Shown piece by piece: positions 34,677 to 43,542 of a stretch of 51,450 nucleotides of DNA. Position numbers and translations under genes: made by a program. The notes beneath the pieces were generated by a model. That model saw only the letters and a program-made list of their open reading frames with translations. It searched no databases and was not told where the DNA came from. Location of the stretch: the IMG/VR virus record IMGVR_UViG_3300031650_000002, positions 1 through 51,450 of that record; one strand, given 5' to 3'. Source of the DNA: a virus. Every line of letters begins with the position of its first letter. The first letter of the stretch is position 1.

Positions 34677-35794
34677 GATACCTCCTCAAAATCCCCCGAA
34701 CCTATATCCAACCCCTCATCAGCACCTATAGCCCTTGAATACTTCTGAGACTTATAGGCCATCAAAATTATACTTAATGATTTTTTACCTTCGTTGCCGT
34801 CAATTAATGGAGTGTCATCAGTCCTTATCGCATTTATAAAGTCTGCATATAAGGGGGTATGTCCGTCTCCATAGATGTTACCGTCTTCTAAATCACATTC
34901 TTTTTTTACCTGCTCCAGTGTATCCCGACTGTCCTCAAAGCCCCAGACTAAGATCTTATTTAAAGCCAGCCCACCAATAACCGCCGTCCCCTTTTCGCCT
35001 AATATAGTCAATGTTTCTTCTAAGTTTTTAGGATACACATTAACAGTCCCTTCGATGTTCCCGATAGCTCCATTGTTAAATTTGATGATAATGCTTCCAT
35101 AGTCTTCAGCTTGAATATAGGGATGTAGGAAATTCCCGGTCTGGCCATAAACGGAGTATATTCCGCTTCCTATCATCCATTGGAGTAAGTCTATATTGTG
35201 AGTGCATTGGTTTAATAAGCAACCGCCGTCTAATTTCCATGTACCTCTCCACCCTGCTTTATCGTAGTATTCTTTACTTCTATTCCATAAGATCCTAGCA
35301 GTACCGGCAAAGATCCGACCAAATCTTCCCGTCTCGACTGCCTGTCTTAACTTCTGTATAGGCTTATTAAATCTATTTTGATGACAGACTGCTAACTTTA
35401 GCTTATTTCGTTTGGCCATCTCTATCATCTCATTAGCACCTGATATTGACATAGCCATAGGCTTTTCTACGATTACATGCTTACCGTGGTCAAGACAGTA
35501 AAGAGCAATTTCAACGTGATAGCCGGATTCGGTGCAAATAGAGCAGATGTTTATGTCCTCTTTTTGGAGCATTGTTTTATAATCGGAATAGATGTTAATT
35601 CTTGTTGCCGGTATATTATTTTTTACTGTTCCCATTAAATATTTAGCCGATATAAACCCAGCTTTACTTTTTACAATATCGCAAGTAGCCACAAGTTCTA
35701 TATCTTGATGATTATTTAACACCGCTTTTAAGTGATTATCGGATATCCTTCCACAGCCGATTAAAGCTAATTTTAATTTATTTTTTATAGTCAT
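34667..35794 (-). CDS. Gfo/Idh/MocA oxidoreductase (WbpB/WlbA type)
   Basis: 375 residues. Rossmann motif LALIGCGRISDNHLKAV, catalytic EKP motif in IVEKPMAMS, and a GGCLLNQCTHNIDLLQWMIG segment, typical of WlbA-like enzymes. In the known pathway WbpB oxidises C3 of UDP-GlcNAcA before transamination. It overlaps the DNA methyltransferase by 10 bases and follows the aminotransferase. Confidence 0.85.
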   Translation of the reverse strand: MTIKNKLKLALIGCGRISDNHLKAVLNNHQDIELVATCDIVKSKAGFISAKYLMGTVKNNIPATRINIYSDYKTMLQKEDINICSICTESGYHVEIALYCLDHGKHVIVEKPMAMSISGANEMIEMAKRNKLKLAVCHQNRFNKPIQKLRQAVETGRFGRIFAGTARILWNRSKEYYDKAGWRGTWKLDGGCLLNQCTHNIDLLQWMIGSGIYSVYGQTGNFLHPYIQAEDYGSIIIKFNNGAIGNIEGTVNVYPKNLEETLTILGEKGTAVIGGLALNKILVWGFEDSRDTLEQVKKECDLEDGNIYGDGHTPLYADFINAIRTDDTPLIDGNEGKKSLSIILMAYKSQKYSRAIGADEGLDIGSGDFEEVSWK

Positions 35795-35831
35795 TTAATC
35801 CCTATCCTTTTCAAAGAATACCTTTAGACAT

Positions 35832-37031
35832 TCATTTATATAAATTGATACTGCTAATACAATAATAACTGTTAATCAATATGTCATCCTTATAAAATTC
35901 GCTTATTTTATCTACTATATATTCCTGTTGTTCCCCTGTGATTTCCGGATAAATCGGTAAGGCCAGAACGTGTTTACTTGCATTTTCAGCAACGGGGAAG
36001 TCCCCTTCTTTGTAGCCTAAATATTTAAAGCATTCTTGTAAATGTAGACACAATGGATAGTATATGTTAGTGCCTATGCCGTTTTCTTTTAGGTATTCTT
36101 GAAGTCTGTCTCTATCTCTTGCGTAGATTACATATTGGTTAAAGGTGTGTTCTTTGTGGTTTTCTATATTATAGATATCACACAAGGGAAAATTTAATAT
36201 AGTCAATAAATCGTATTTCTTAATCAATTTATAATATCTGCGTGCCACCTTGAATCTATCACTTATCCACTTATCTAAATACCTTAACTTTATAAGCAAT
36301 ATAGCAGCGTGTATTTCGTCTAAGCGGGAATTAATGCCTATAACTTTATGATAGTATTTAGGGTCTGCACCATGAGAACGGAATAGCCGGCAATAATCAG
36401 CATATTCTTTTGAAGAGGTTATAATCATACCGCCATCTCCATAAGTGCCAAGATTTTTCGTAGGATAAAAAGAGAAGGTTGCAAGGTCTCCGTAGCTTCC
36501 GGCTCTTTTGCCGAGATATTCTGAGCCTATAGCCTGTGCGCAATCTTCTACTACTTTTAAGTTATATATGCAGGCTATGTCCATAATCTTATCCATTTTG
36601 CACATCTGGCCGAATAGATGGACAGGGATAATTGCCTTAACATTTTTACCAATCTCTAAATTAGCTTTCATATATTCTTGTATTTTTGCAGGATCTATAT
36701 TGTAAGTATCCAGCTCGATATCTACAAATACCGGAGTCGCTCCCGCTCTAACTATGCTCCCAGCAGTAGCAAAGAATGTAAAGGGTGTCGTTATAACATA
36801 ATCACCTTTAGTTATTCCTACAGCTTTTAAGGCTATATAGAGAGCGTCTGAACCGTTGGCCACGCCTACGCCATATCGAGTGCCGGAATAGCAGGCAATA
36901 AAGTTTTCTATTAGTCTTACATTATCGCCATTGATAACTATGCCAGATTCAAGAACGGATTTAATGGTATGGTTAATTTCTGAGCTTATAGAGTTATATT
37001 GAGTCGTTAAATCAAATTGCGGTATATTCAT
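35832..37031 (-). CDS. DegT/DnrJ/EryC1 family aminotransferase (WbpE type)
   Basis: 399 residues. PLP fold type I sugar aminotransferase: VITTPFTFFATAGSIVRAGA, VEDCAQAIGSEY, and FSFYPTKNLGTYGDGG with the PLP lysine. In the known pathway WbpE adds the 3-amino group to UDP-3-keto-GlcNAcA. It follows the MuF-like and a small structural gene. The reading ends with about 15 extra residues (INSYYCISSINLYK) beyond the usual C-terminus. Confidence 0.85.
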   Translation of the reverse strand: MNIPQFDLTTQYNSISSEINHTIKSVLESGIVINGDNVRLIENFIACYSGTRYGVGVANGSDALYIALKAVGITKGDYVITTPFTFFATAGSIVRAGATPVFVDIELDTYNIDPAKIQEYMKANLEIGKNVKAIIPVHLFGQMCKMDKIMDIACIYNLKVVEDCAQAIGSEYLGKRAGSYGDLATFSFYPTKNLGTYGDGGMIITSSKEYADYCRLFRSHGADPKYYHKVIGINSRLDEIHAAILLIKLRYLDKWISDRFKVARRYYKLIKKYDLLTILNFPLCDIYNIENHKEHTFNQYVIYARDRDRLQEYLKENGIGTNIYYPLCLHLQECFKYLGYKEGDFPVAENASKHVLALPIYPEITGEQQEYIVDKISEFYKDDILINSYYCISSINLYK

Positions 37032-37050
37032 TTATTCCTCCTTTTTCTTT

Positions 37051-37224
37051 TTATGATTTAAATTTCTCACCTGAATTTTTACTAATAGCAACCCCTTGCT
37101 TAATGGCTTTTAACTTAGCCGTTGCTTCGGATTTCTTATCGCCAGTAGTATAAGTATAGCAAGCCCCCGAATCTCCATACTTCCAGCCGGGTTTATTCTC
37201 TGAACTACATCTCATTAATGGCAT
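37051..37224 (-). CDS. small conserved phage protein
   Basis: 57 residues, MPLMRCSSENKPGWKYGDSG, then CYTYTTGDKKSEATAKLKAI and QGVAI. I recognise the GKPGWK-CYTY pattern as a frequent small protein beside MuF and portal genes in phages. GAGGTG site; its start follows the MuF stop directly. Function unknown. Confidence 0.7.
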   Translation of the reverse strand: MPLMRCSSENKPGWKYGDSGACYTYTTGDKKSEATAKLKAIKQGVAISKNSGEKFKS

Positions 37225-37225
37225 T

Positions 37226-38290
37226 CTATTTCACCTCGACAATACTTTTCTTTAACTCGAACCCCTTTGTAAAATTATTATTAATCCAATCCGGTATATG
37301 CTTATATCCCGCTACCGTCTTAGCATTTTCACTTAACCAAGCCTCTGCTCCCTTTGGAATCTTATTAATATAATTAGCCTTAGCAATCTTCCCAGTCTCC
37401 ATATATTCAAGTGAATCTTTTTCGTTTAGCATGATTGAAGTAGTATAACAAATGCAGCCCACGTGCCATTCGTCAAATATAAAACCCTTCGGATATTCCC
37501 CTACCAGATCATCACACATATCAAAAATCGGATGGTCAGCTGATAAATGAACCTCAATTCCTGTCACAAAATCAAGCTGTTGCCGTCTTGTGTAGTCACT
37601 TAATCTATAAGAAACATTCACTTCATTCTTTGTTAACCTTAAAGCATTTTTATAAGAGCTTCTATAAATACCAGCCCCCGGGTGATAGCCTTTGGCTGCC
37701 TTAGATAATATTAATTTCCCCTCTTGCCTTACCCGCCTAAATAATCTATTCGGTTCATTAAGGTATTGCTTAATATCCCTTGCAATACCTGCCGCACTTC
37801 TCCCGGTAGATATCCCACTTGCCAAATATAATTCTATCTGGTCTTTTGCCCCGTTAACTATATTCCAGACCCTATCGCTAATTTTTAATCCTGCTGTAGT
37901 CCTTGTAAGAAATGTATCTAACGCCTCCATATTCAATTGGTTAAACGAGGTCGGTATACCATTTTTAGTCAGCTTAATTCCGTCAGCCCACTTACCCACC
38001 ATCTTATTATTCTTTAGATTTGCCATATCCCATTGACTGACTACGCCGTCACCGATATAGGCCTCGATATCATCACGGAGCTTGCTTAGTATTGTATCTA
38101 TTTGTTTTTCTAAGCCTTTATTGCGTATATAGAAAGAGCCTTGAGAGATTGCTGTCGGGTTCTTTAACTTGAATATAGTAATTCTCTTAGCTAAATCTTT
38201 GGAAGCCTGATTTAATACCGCTTGAATTTTGCGATTGTATGCGATTATGGCTTTTATATGTTTAGCTTCATAATATTCTTCTATGGTCAT
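37226..38290 (-). CDS. MuF-like minor head protein
   Basis: 354 residues. The C-terminal part has the phage_Mu_F pattern (NALRLTKNEVNVSYRLSDYT, ending with a HVGCICYTT segment near residues 275-290). Known MuF-type proteins are internal head proteins next to the portal. Here it is separated from the portal by a methyltransferase and a dehydrogenase gene. No C-terminal toxin domain is seen. Confidence 0.8.
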   Translation of the reverse strand: MTIEEYYEAKHIKAIIAYNRKIQAVLNQASKDLAKRITIFKLKNPTAISQGSFYIRNKGLEKQIDTILSKLRDDIEAYIGDGVVSQWDMANLKNNKMVGKWADGIKLTKNGIPTSFNQLNMEALDTFLTRTTAGLKISDRVWNIVNGAKDQIELYLASGISTGRSAAGIARDIKQYLNEPNRLFRRVRQEGKLILSKAAKGYHPGAGIYRSSYKNALRLTKNEVNVSYRLSDYTRRQQLDFVTGIEVHLSADHPIFDMCDDLVGEYPKGFIFDEWHVGCICYTTSIMLNEKDSLEYMETGKIAKANYINKIPKGAEAWLSENAKTVAGYKHIPDWINNNFTKGFELKKSIVEVK

Positions 38291-38300
38291 TTATACTTCC

Positions 38301-38945
38301 TCATGTAAATAATAATTCCGGAACGGCACTGATTCGCCTTCGTGCCATCTCGCAATATTCTGGGGATATTTCTATCCCGATATATCTACGATTAAGTTCT
38401 TTACAAGCTACTGCCGTAGTTCCTGAACCGATAAAAGGGTCAAAAACTAAATCGTTTTTATTAGTAGATGATTCTATTATTCTTTCGATAATTGATACTG
38501 GTTTTTGTGTTGGATGATATTTAGGAATTTCTCTTTTAAATTGCCAAACATTAGAATATCTTTTACTTTTTAATTTAAAATTTTCTTTTGGCATAAATGC
38601 TATACATTCATATTGATTCCCAAAATCTCCAAATAAATCACCTGCCGACCAATTATTTTTAACCCACACAATTACATTTTTTACCCTTTTGTCTACCAAC
38701 GGATTCTTTTGTGAATAAAACACGAATAAACTTCCTGTTGGCTTTAAAATACGCCAGCATTCATCTATATCAATAAATAATTTATCGTCATTAATAATTT
38801 TAGAATGAGGATTATTATATTTATAGTGGTTAGATAAATAATTAATTCCATAAGGCGGGTCAGTCACCACCAAATCAATTGAATTATCAGGTATCCCCTT
38901 CATCACTTCAAGACAGTCACCTTGTATTATTTGGTTATATTCCAA
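38301..38945 (-). CDS. N6-adenine/N4-cytosine DNA methyltransferase
   Basis: 214 residues with a TTG start overlapping the upstream gene by 11 bases. Motif IV is VVTDPPYGINYL (DPPY, usually N6-adenine), and motif I is FDPFIGSGTTAVAC, in the beta order. Paralogue of the enzyme at 34008-34676. No cognate restriction gene next to it, so it probably protects phage DNA. Confidence 0.85.
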   Translation of the reverse strand: MEYNQIIQGDCLEVMKGIPDNSIDLVVTDPPYGINYLSNHYKYNNPHSKIINDDKLFIDIDECWRILKPTGSLFVFYSQKNPLVDKRVKNVIVWVKNNWSAGDLFGDFGNQYECIAFMPKENFKLKSKRYSNVWQFKREIPKYHPTQKPVSIIERIIESSTNKNDLVFDPFIGSGTTAVACKELNRRYIGIEISPEYCEMARRRISAVPELLFT

Positions 38946-39714
38946 TCAACTTCCCCTTCTCCAACAAACTCTCATTCTCCTCATCAGCCAACTCCATCAT
39001 CTCCGGCAGGTAACCCTTTACTACCCCCGCCTTAATTAAAAACTTTATATCTTTGCTTAAACATTTCCCGCCTGCTCCCCTGTAGCCATCGAATAAGGGG
39101 TCAAGGTGCATAGGGTTTATATATTTATCCAGTTTGAAAGCCTTGAGTAGCCTGTAATAGTCTGCCCCGTAAGCCTTACAGATATCGTATAGCTCGTTAG
39201 CAAATACTACCTTTACGGTGTATAGGGTATTTAAAGCAACCTTAACCAATTCCGCTTCTACCGGCTTCATCATTAATATTTTCTTCTTATCGATTATAGG
39301 TGAAAATAGATTTTCGAATATCTCAAACGTTTCTACCTTGCGAGTTCCTACAACTATTTTGTAAGGCTTAATTTCGTCTTCTAAAGATGACCTTTCCCTT
39401 AGAAATTCTGGCAAATAGACAAATTCCCTTTCGTATATCGTTGCGAAATTATCAGTCATCCCCGGCATAACAGTAGAACGTATAGCGATTATTCCATTTT
39501 TGTTTTTAAGGGTTGCATAATTTACTGCCTCTTTGACATCTTCAAATTTGCAGTCGGGTTTAGTTGGGACACAAATGAAGATAACTTTGGATCGAGAGAT
39601 AATATTAGAAAATCCTTTGGCAGGGTCGTATCTCTTGACAGTATGGCCTAACCCTTCTAATAGTTCGCTTAAGCTACCGCCTACGACGCCACAGCCAATA
39701 ACGCCTAATTCCAT
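38935..39714 (-). CDS. UDP-sugar 6-dehydrogenase-like enzyme, lacking the C-terminal domain
   Basis: 259 residues. The NAD-binding domain begins LGVIGCGVVGGS; the central domain has AELVKVALNTLYTVKVVFAN and GYRGAGGKCLSKD, with the catalytic cysteine at 218. UDP-glucose/UDP-GlcNAc 6-dehydrogenases are about 400-450 residues and carry a C-terminal UDP-binding domain that is absent here. In the Wbp pathway the corresponding enzyme (WbpA) makes UDP-GlcNAcA. A short-form enzyme or a partner-dependent one is possible. It lies directly after the portal gene. Confidence 0.75.
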   Translation of the reverse strand: MELGVIGCGVVGGSLSELLEGLGHTVKRYDPAKGFSNIISRSKVIFICVPTKPDCKFEDVKEAVNYATLKNKNGIIAIRSTVMPGMTDNFATIYEREFVYLPEFLRERSSLEDEIKPYKIVVGTRKVETFEIFENLFSPIIDKKKILMMKPVEAELVKVALNTLYTVKVVFANELYDICKAYGADYYRLLKAFKLDKYINPMHLDPLFDGYRGAGGKCLSKDIKFLIKAGVVKGYLPEMMELADEENESLLEKGKLIGI

Positions 39715-39717
39715 TTT

Positions 39718-41127
39718 TTATACCTCAAATGATTCTCCAAGTTTCGCTACCTTGCCTTCCTTTTCTTCCGCCAATCGCTTTATATCCTCTTCAGCATCTT
39801 CGACGAGTAGATTCTGTCTAACTGCCTCATCCCCACTCATAATTGCCTCGCCACCCCTTGCAGTGGATAAAGCATTTATAGTTTCGGTTACATTTTGTGG
39901 TAAGACGTTCCCAAATTTAACTGATATATTTAATTGATCTAAGTTCTGTTTTTCCACCATATCGGTTACACTTATTATTGCCTTTAATAAATTTATTCTC
40001 CTGGCCAGAGCCTCTCCAAATGTTTCCTCTTTGTTTTTCGCTTTTAAGACGGCATCCATGAACATAAATTTTAAGGCTTCACCGGAGGTTTGATCCATAC
40101 CTTTAACGTTATCGAAGGATAAATCGGGTGTAGAGGTCATGGAAAAGATGATATCTTTTAAGGTGTTATATTCTAATTTAATCGCTTCAGGAGCTTGGTC
40201 CCAGGTGAGATATTCGGCGTCCCCGTAATCCGTTTTACCGTCAGCACCTGTCACACCAGTAAATTGTAATAACTTCCCTACTTCTGCCTTATCTGGTGGG
40301 TTGGTTATCTTCCCTTTTATCTTTAACGTAGGTGATCCGAAGTAGTCGTTGGTATCGGCAAATTTACTGATCAGCATTTCACTTCTGTCAATTTCGGTTT
40401 GTACATCTGTCCACTCCGGTTGAGCCTGCTCATAATATATAACCGGGATCTTGCCAAAGTGGTTTTCTTCCTCTGTAACTATCCAGGATTCTTTTTTCGT
40501 TCCTTTAAAGATTTTATCGGCAGTATATATGTCTACATGCCCATAGGTTTTTTCATCTATATCTTCTAATTTGTAACGCCGGGTAAAAGCGTCCATATCT
40601 CCATTCTCGTTAAAATGTGAATATATCTCATCACCATTTTCGCTACATAAGAGAGCTACTTTAATATCTTTTTGAACATATTTATCACCATTTACTCCAT
40701 CTATTACATCATACGCTTTTGTATACCATAACTCCGCTACCTTTGTTTCAATAAATAACCGCCGTGCCAGCTTCCTATTAAAATAATCAAGTTTATTCTT
40801 TTCCCAAACATCCTGAATTAAGGTAAAAGTCTTTTGAAGATTATCCTCTTTGTTAGCTAAAATTAGTTTCACGGCATCACCGAATAAGAATGATACTGCC
40901 ATGTTAACAATCTTCTTTTGATATCGGATAACTAATTTTGCCTGCTCAACACGCTTCTTCTTTGTATCACTACCTACTAACTTAACAGGTCGAAGTAAGA
41001 TATCATGTTCACCTTGATATTGTTTTTCATAGGTTTCAATATCCCGTTCTACCGGGTCTTTACAAAGCACGGTCGTTAATTTAGAGTAATCGTCTTTATA
41101 TTTGTCTAAAATGTCTTTTATATTCAT
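39718..41127 (-). CDS. portal protein (SPP1 gp6-like)
   Basis: 469 residues. Pattern of the phage_prot_Gp6 family: RVEQAKLVIRYQKKIVNMAV near the N-terminus, a stem and wing, MDQTSGEALKFMFMDAVLKA, and an acidic C-terminus. Length is usual. It follows the large terminase by about 30 bases and forms the DNA entry vertex. Confidence 0.85.
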   Translation of the reverse strand: MNIKDILDKYKDDYSKLTTVLCKDPVERDIETYEKQYQGEHDILLRPVKLVGSDTKKKRVEQAKLVIRYQKKIVNMAVSFLFGDAVKLILANKEDNLQKTFTLIQDVWEKNKLDYFNRKLARRLFIETKVAELWYTKAYDVIDGVNGDKYVQKDIKVALLCSENGDEIYSHFNENGDMDAFTRRYKLEDIDEKTYGHVDIYTADKIFKGTKKESWIVTEEENHFGKIPVIYYEQAQPEWTDVQTEIDRSEMLISKFADTNDYFGSPTLKIKGKITNPPDKAEVGKLLQFTGVTGADGKTDYGDAEYLTWDQAPEAIKLEYNTLKDIIFSMTSTPDLSFDNVKGMDQTSGEALKFMFMDAVLKAKNKEETFGEALARRINLLKAIISVTDMVEKQNLDQLNISVKFGNVLPQNVTETINALSTARGGEAIMSGDEAVRQNLLVEDAEEDIKRLAEEKEGKVAKLGESFEV

Positions 41128-41158
41128 GGTATTGGTCTCCTATCATTTCCTTATATTT

Positions 41159-42415
41159 TTAGAATATTCCCAGACCAGAAGCGGTATAAACCTCTTCTTC
41201 TTCTCCCTCGAAGATCCTGTCATTTAGGGCATACCGAACCTGGTCGATGTAATGGTTGTACTTGTCTACAGGCTCGTTGATGGTCTCCCCGTCTTTATTC
41301 TTTTTCCATTGATATTGTTGAAATTCGTTGATGGCATTTTGACATTGTCTATCTATTACAATTTCAAATTGCCTTAGATACTGAATCCCGAAATTGACAC
41401 TTCCTGGACCCTTTTTGGCTGCCAGTGCTTCTATTCCGTAGCCTCTTAATTCTGCTATGGATTTAGGCTCGTTGTCACATCTGATATATTCTTTGTGTAT
41501 GACCGGTTCAAGTTTTGACGCTATGACATCATTGGTCAGGCCCAGCTCATAGATCATCTCTTCTAAGATGTATAATTTCTTGCCCTTAATTGCCTGTCTG
41601 CCCGCTGCCGTCGGGTCGTTGCTATAGCCGAAGTCAAGGCCGTTATAATAAGTCCCGAAAGTATTCTTAATCTTTGAAAGATCCTCTATGCGCCAGTTAG
41701 TGAAGATCAGGTCGCCTAAGACGCCCCAGTTGCCTAAGGTATAAACATCTCTGTAGTAAGGGTCTTGTTCGTTTTCTAATTCGTCATGATCAGCCTGCTC
41801 TAAAAATTTATTATCTTTGTGAGTCGTTTTTAGAATTGTTAAGCCTTCATCGTGATATTCTGTTTCGCCTTCTATCCAGTTGGTGAAGAATTCTTTAAAT
41901 ATCCAGTGAGAACGCATAATCGGATTAAAACATAATATTATACGCTTCTTAACCCCACCAGCTAAACCCCTTGTCCTTATTTTTAATTGCCTAAAAGCTT
42001 CTTTCTTTGTTTCGGTTGCTTCTTCGACAAGAACATCTGTAATAACGCCCCTCTCAGGTATAATTGATTTAAGTTTTTCGGGGTCATCTAGTCCCCTAAA
42101 AAGTATCTGATATCCATTAATACAGGTTATAGTCATCTCGGATTTATTAATCTTAAATAGCTTGCTTGCACCAAAGTTTAATATAACCTTTTTTATTTCG
42201 TTAAAAACCGAAGCTCTTATTGTATTCGCTGTGTTTCTGATTACAAGATAATTTCTACCACCATTTAAGATATCTATTACACACCTTTGAAAAACAAAAA
42301 CACTTTTGCCTCCCGAAGCTCCACCGAAAAATACTTGTATTCTTGTATCATTTTTTAGATAAGGGATATAGACTGGGTTAAAGATATCTTCATCAATTTT
42401 TATATTACAAATCAT
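41159..42415 (-). CDS. terL: terminase large subunit (PBSX-like)
   Basis: 418 residues. The P-loop variant GGASGGKS is at 31-38; ITDVLVEEATE is a Walker B with the catalytic glutamate pair; and the nuclease domain starts at GLDFGYSNDPTA. This is the terminase_3 family, usually headful (pac) packaging, which agrees with circularly permuted ends. The start overlaps the small upstream ORF. Confidence 0.9.
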   Translation of the reverse strand: MICNIKIDEDIFNPVYIPYLKNDTRIQVFFGGASGGKSVFVFQRCVIDILNGGRNYLVIRNTANTIRASVFNEIKKVILNFGASKLFKINKSEMTITCINGYQILFRGLDDPEKLKSIIPERGVITDVLVEEATETKKEAFRQLKIRTRGLAGGVKKRIILCFNPIMRSHWIFKEFFTNWIEGETEYHDEGLTILKTTHKDNKFLEQADHDELENEQDPYYRDVYTLGNWGVLGDLIFTNWRIEDLSKIKNTFGTYYNGLDFGYSNDPTAAGRQAIKGKKLYILEEMIYELGLTNDVIASKLEPVIHKEYIRCDNEPKSIAELRGYGIEALAAKKGPGSVNFGIQYLRQFEIVIDRQCQNAINEFQQYQWKKNKDGETINEPVDKYNHYIDQVRYALNDRIFEGEEEEVYTASGLGIF

Positions 42416-42506
42416 TATTGGTTTCTTTTAATCTATTTCTTTCTTTTTCCCACCTTAGTTTATGTCCATTTATTATATTATTGATAACATATATACCAGA
42501 TATCAT
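42405..42506 (-). CDS. 33-residue linker ORF between terminase genes
   Basis: MISGIYVINNIINGHKLRWE plus a basic tail. Its ATG overlaps the small-terminase stop (ATGA), and its end overlaps the large-terminase start, an arrangement that would couple translation across the gap. No family known. Confidence 0.45.
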   Translation of the reverse strand: MISGIYVINNIINGHKLRWEKERNRLKETNNDL

Positions 42507-42952
42507 TTTTTACCCTCTATGGTTACATGTATTTCTATATCTTTATCTTCGGGAGTCTCGCCCATCAATTTTAAATCAAGGTTGCATAGCTTGTCATAGC
42601 TATTTATAACCTTCTCTAAGTCTTTAACATTGTCTACATCAAGTATGTTGTTATTTTTAAAGTCCTGTATCACTTTATTAAGCATTGCCTTTAGTATCCC
42701 TAATTGTGTTTTTATCTCAGCTCTATAATCAGCTTTAGTATTTACAACAGTTTGGTTTGTTTTCTTCTCGAGAGATTTAGCATTTTCAATATCTCTTAAA
42801 CCTACCCGTTCCTTCCAGTTAAAAGCCTTCGCCCACTTCTTTAGTGATGTCTTTGAAACGGTAAACTTTAGGGCAACTTGCGGGTAACTTCGCTTATCAC
42901 CTAAACTATAATAATATTCAAAGGCTTCTCTATGCCTTAGGGTTTCAATCAT
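42503..42952 (-). CDS. terS: terminase small subunit
   Basis: 149 residues. N-terminal helix-turn-helix (YPQVALKFTVSKTSLKKWAK), then long helices (residues about 70-130) for oligomerisation. Directly upstream of the large terminase. It recognises the packaging site. Confidence 0.8.
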   Translation of the reverse strand: MIETLRHREAFEYYYSLGDKRSYPQVALKFTVSKTSLKKWAKAFNWKERVGLRDIENAKSLEKKTNQTVVNTKADYRAEIKTQLGILKAMLNKVIQDFKNNNILDVDNVKDLEKVINSYDKLCNLDLKLMGETPEDKDIEIHVTIEGKK

Positions 42953-42973
42953 ATATTTATCTTCACTGCCTTT

Positions 42974-43219
42974 TTATTTAATTAAATCCAGTTTCTCTAC
43001 TTCCGAATTTACATAATTATCATTTATAATATTATCTTCTATTTCCTCAATCGTAATCTTAAAAGGTTTTTTCCCGTTCATTGCTATTATATTCACTACC
43101 GCTATCAATTCTGATTCGGGAATATCTATTTTTAATCTCGTATTTCTAACCTGCCCACCAATAGCGATAGCTTGTATATCGGGAAAGCTCGCTATAAATT
43201 CAATCTTCTTAATTTCCAT
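42974..43219 (-). CDS. small protein of unknown function
   Basis: 81 residues from MEIKKIEFIASF at 43219, with AAGGAGC upstream. A longer reading begins inside the hairpin element and has no ribosome site. Mixed beta/alpha pattern. First gene downstream of hairpin element copy 3 and just before the small terminase. Confidence 0.6.
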   Translation of the reverse strand: MEIKKIEFIASFPDIQAIAIGGQVRNTRLKIDIPESELIAVVNIIAMNGKKPFKITIEEIEDNIINDNYVNSEVEKLDLIK

Positions 43220-43238
43220 AAGCTCCTTCCTTATAAAT

Positions 43239-43299
43239 AAAAAAAGCACCAAATCAAAAAGCATTTCTACTTTCACAACTTGGCGCTCTAAGGCACTCT
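43239..43299 (-). ncRNA. dispersed hairpin element, copy 3
   Basis: Minus strand AGAGTGCC, TT, AGAGCGCCAA, an inner AAAG/CTTT hairpin, TTGGTGCT and a U-tract. The arms differ from copies 1 and 2 but keep pairing: GGTGC against GCGCC through a G-U. Its 5' box overlaps the stop codon of the Com-like gene. TTGTTA and TATAGA boxes spaced 17 bases lie just upstream, so transcription could start near the element. Confidence 0.65.
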
Positions 43300-43509
43300 A
43301 TCTCTATATTCTTTTCCTAAGCACTTAACAACTACTTTTTCTTCTACTACAGAGGTGACACTGTTATAATTTCCGCATTTATCACATTTGACAATCAGCG
43401 TTTTTGGATTGCCTTTTAAATCGAATCCGGGCTCTCCTATAAAAAACTTATGAAAGCAGAGCCGCCCGTCATCAAATGTTCCCTTACATCGAACCTCTAT
43501 TTTTTTAAT
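43288..43509 (-). CDS. Com-like zinc-ribbon protein with likely ATT start
   Basis: The frame holds IKKIEVRCKG, C-FHKFF, VKCDKCGN and VVVKCLGKEY, a two-knuckle zinc ribbon like phage Mu Com, which regulates translation in Mu. The only strong ribosome site (GGAGG) is 7 bases before an ATT codon at 43509. The upstream TTG at 43536 has no such site. The stop lies in the 5' box of hairpin element copy 3. Assignment to the Com family is by pattern only. Confidence 0.55.
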   Translation of the reverse strand: MKKIEVRCKGTFDDGRLCFHKFFIGEPGFDLKGNPKTLIVKCDKCGNYNSVTSVVEEKVVVKCLGKEYRDRVP

Positions 43510-43542
43510 AATATCACCTCCAGCGATTATTTTCAAATTTAT

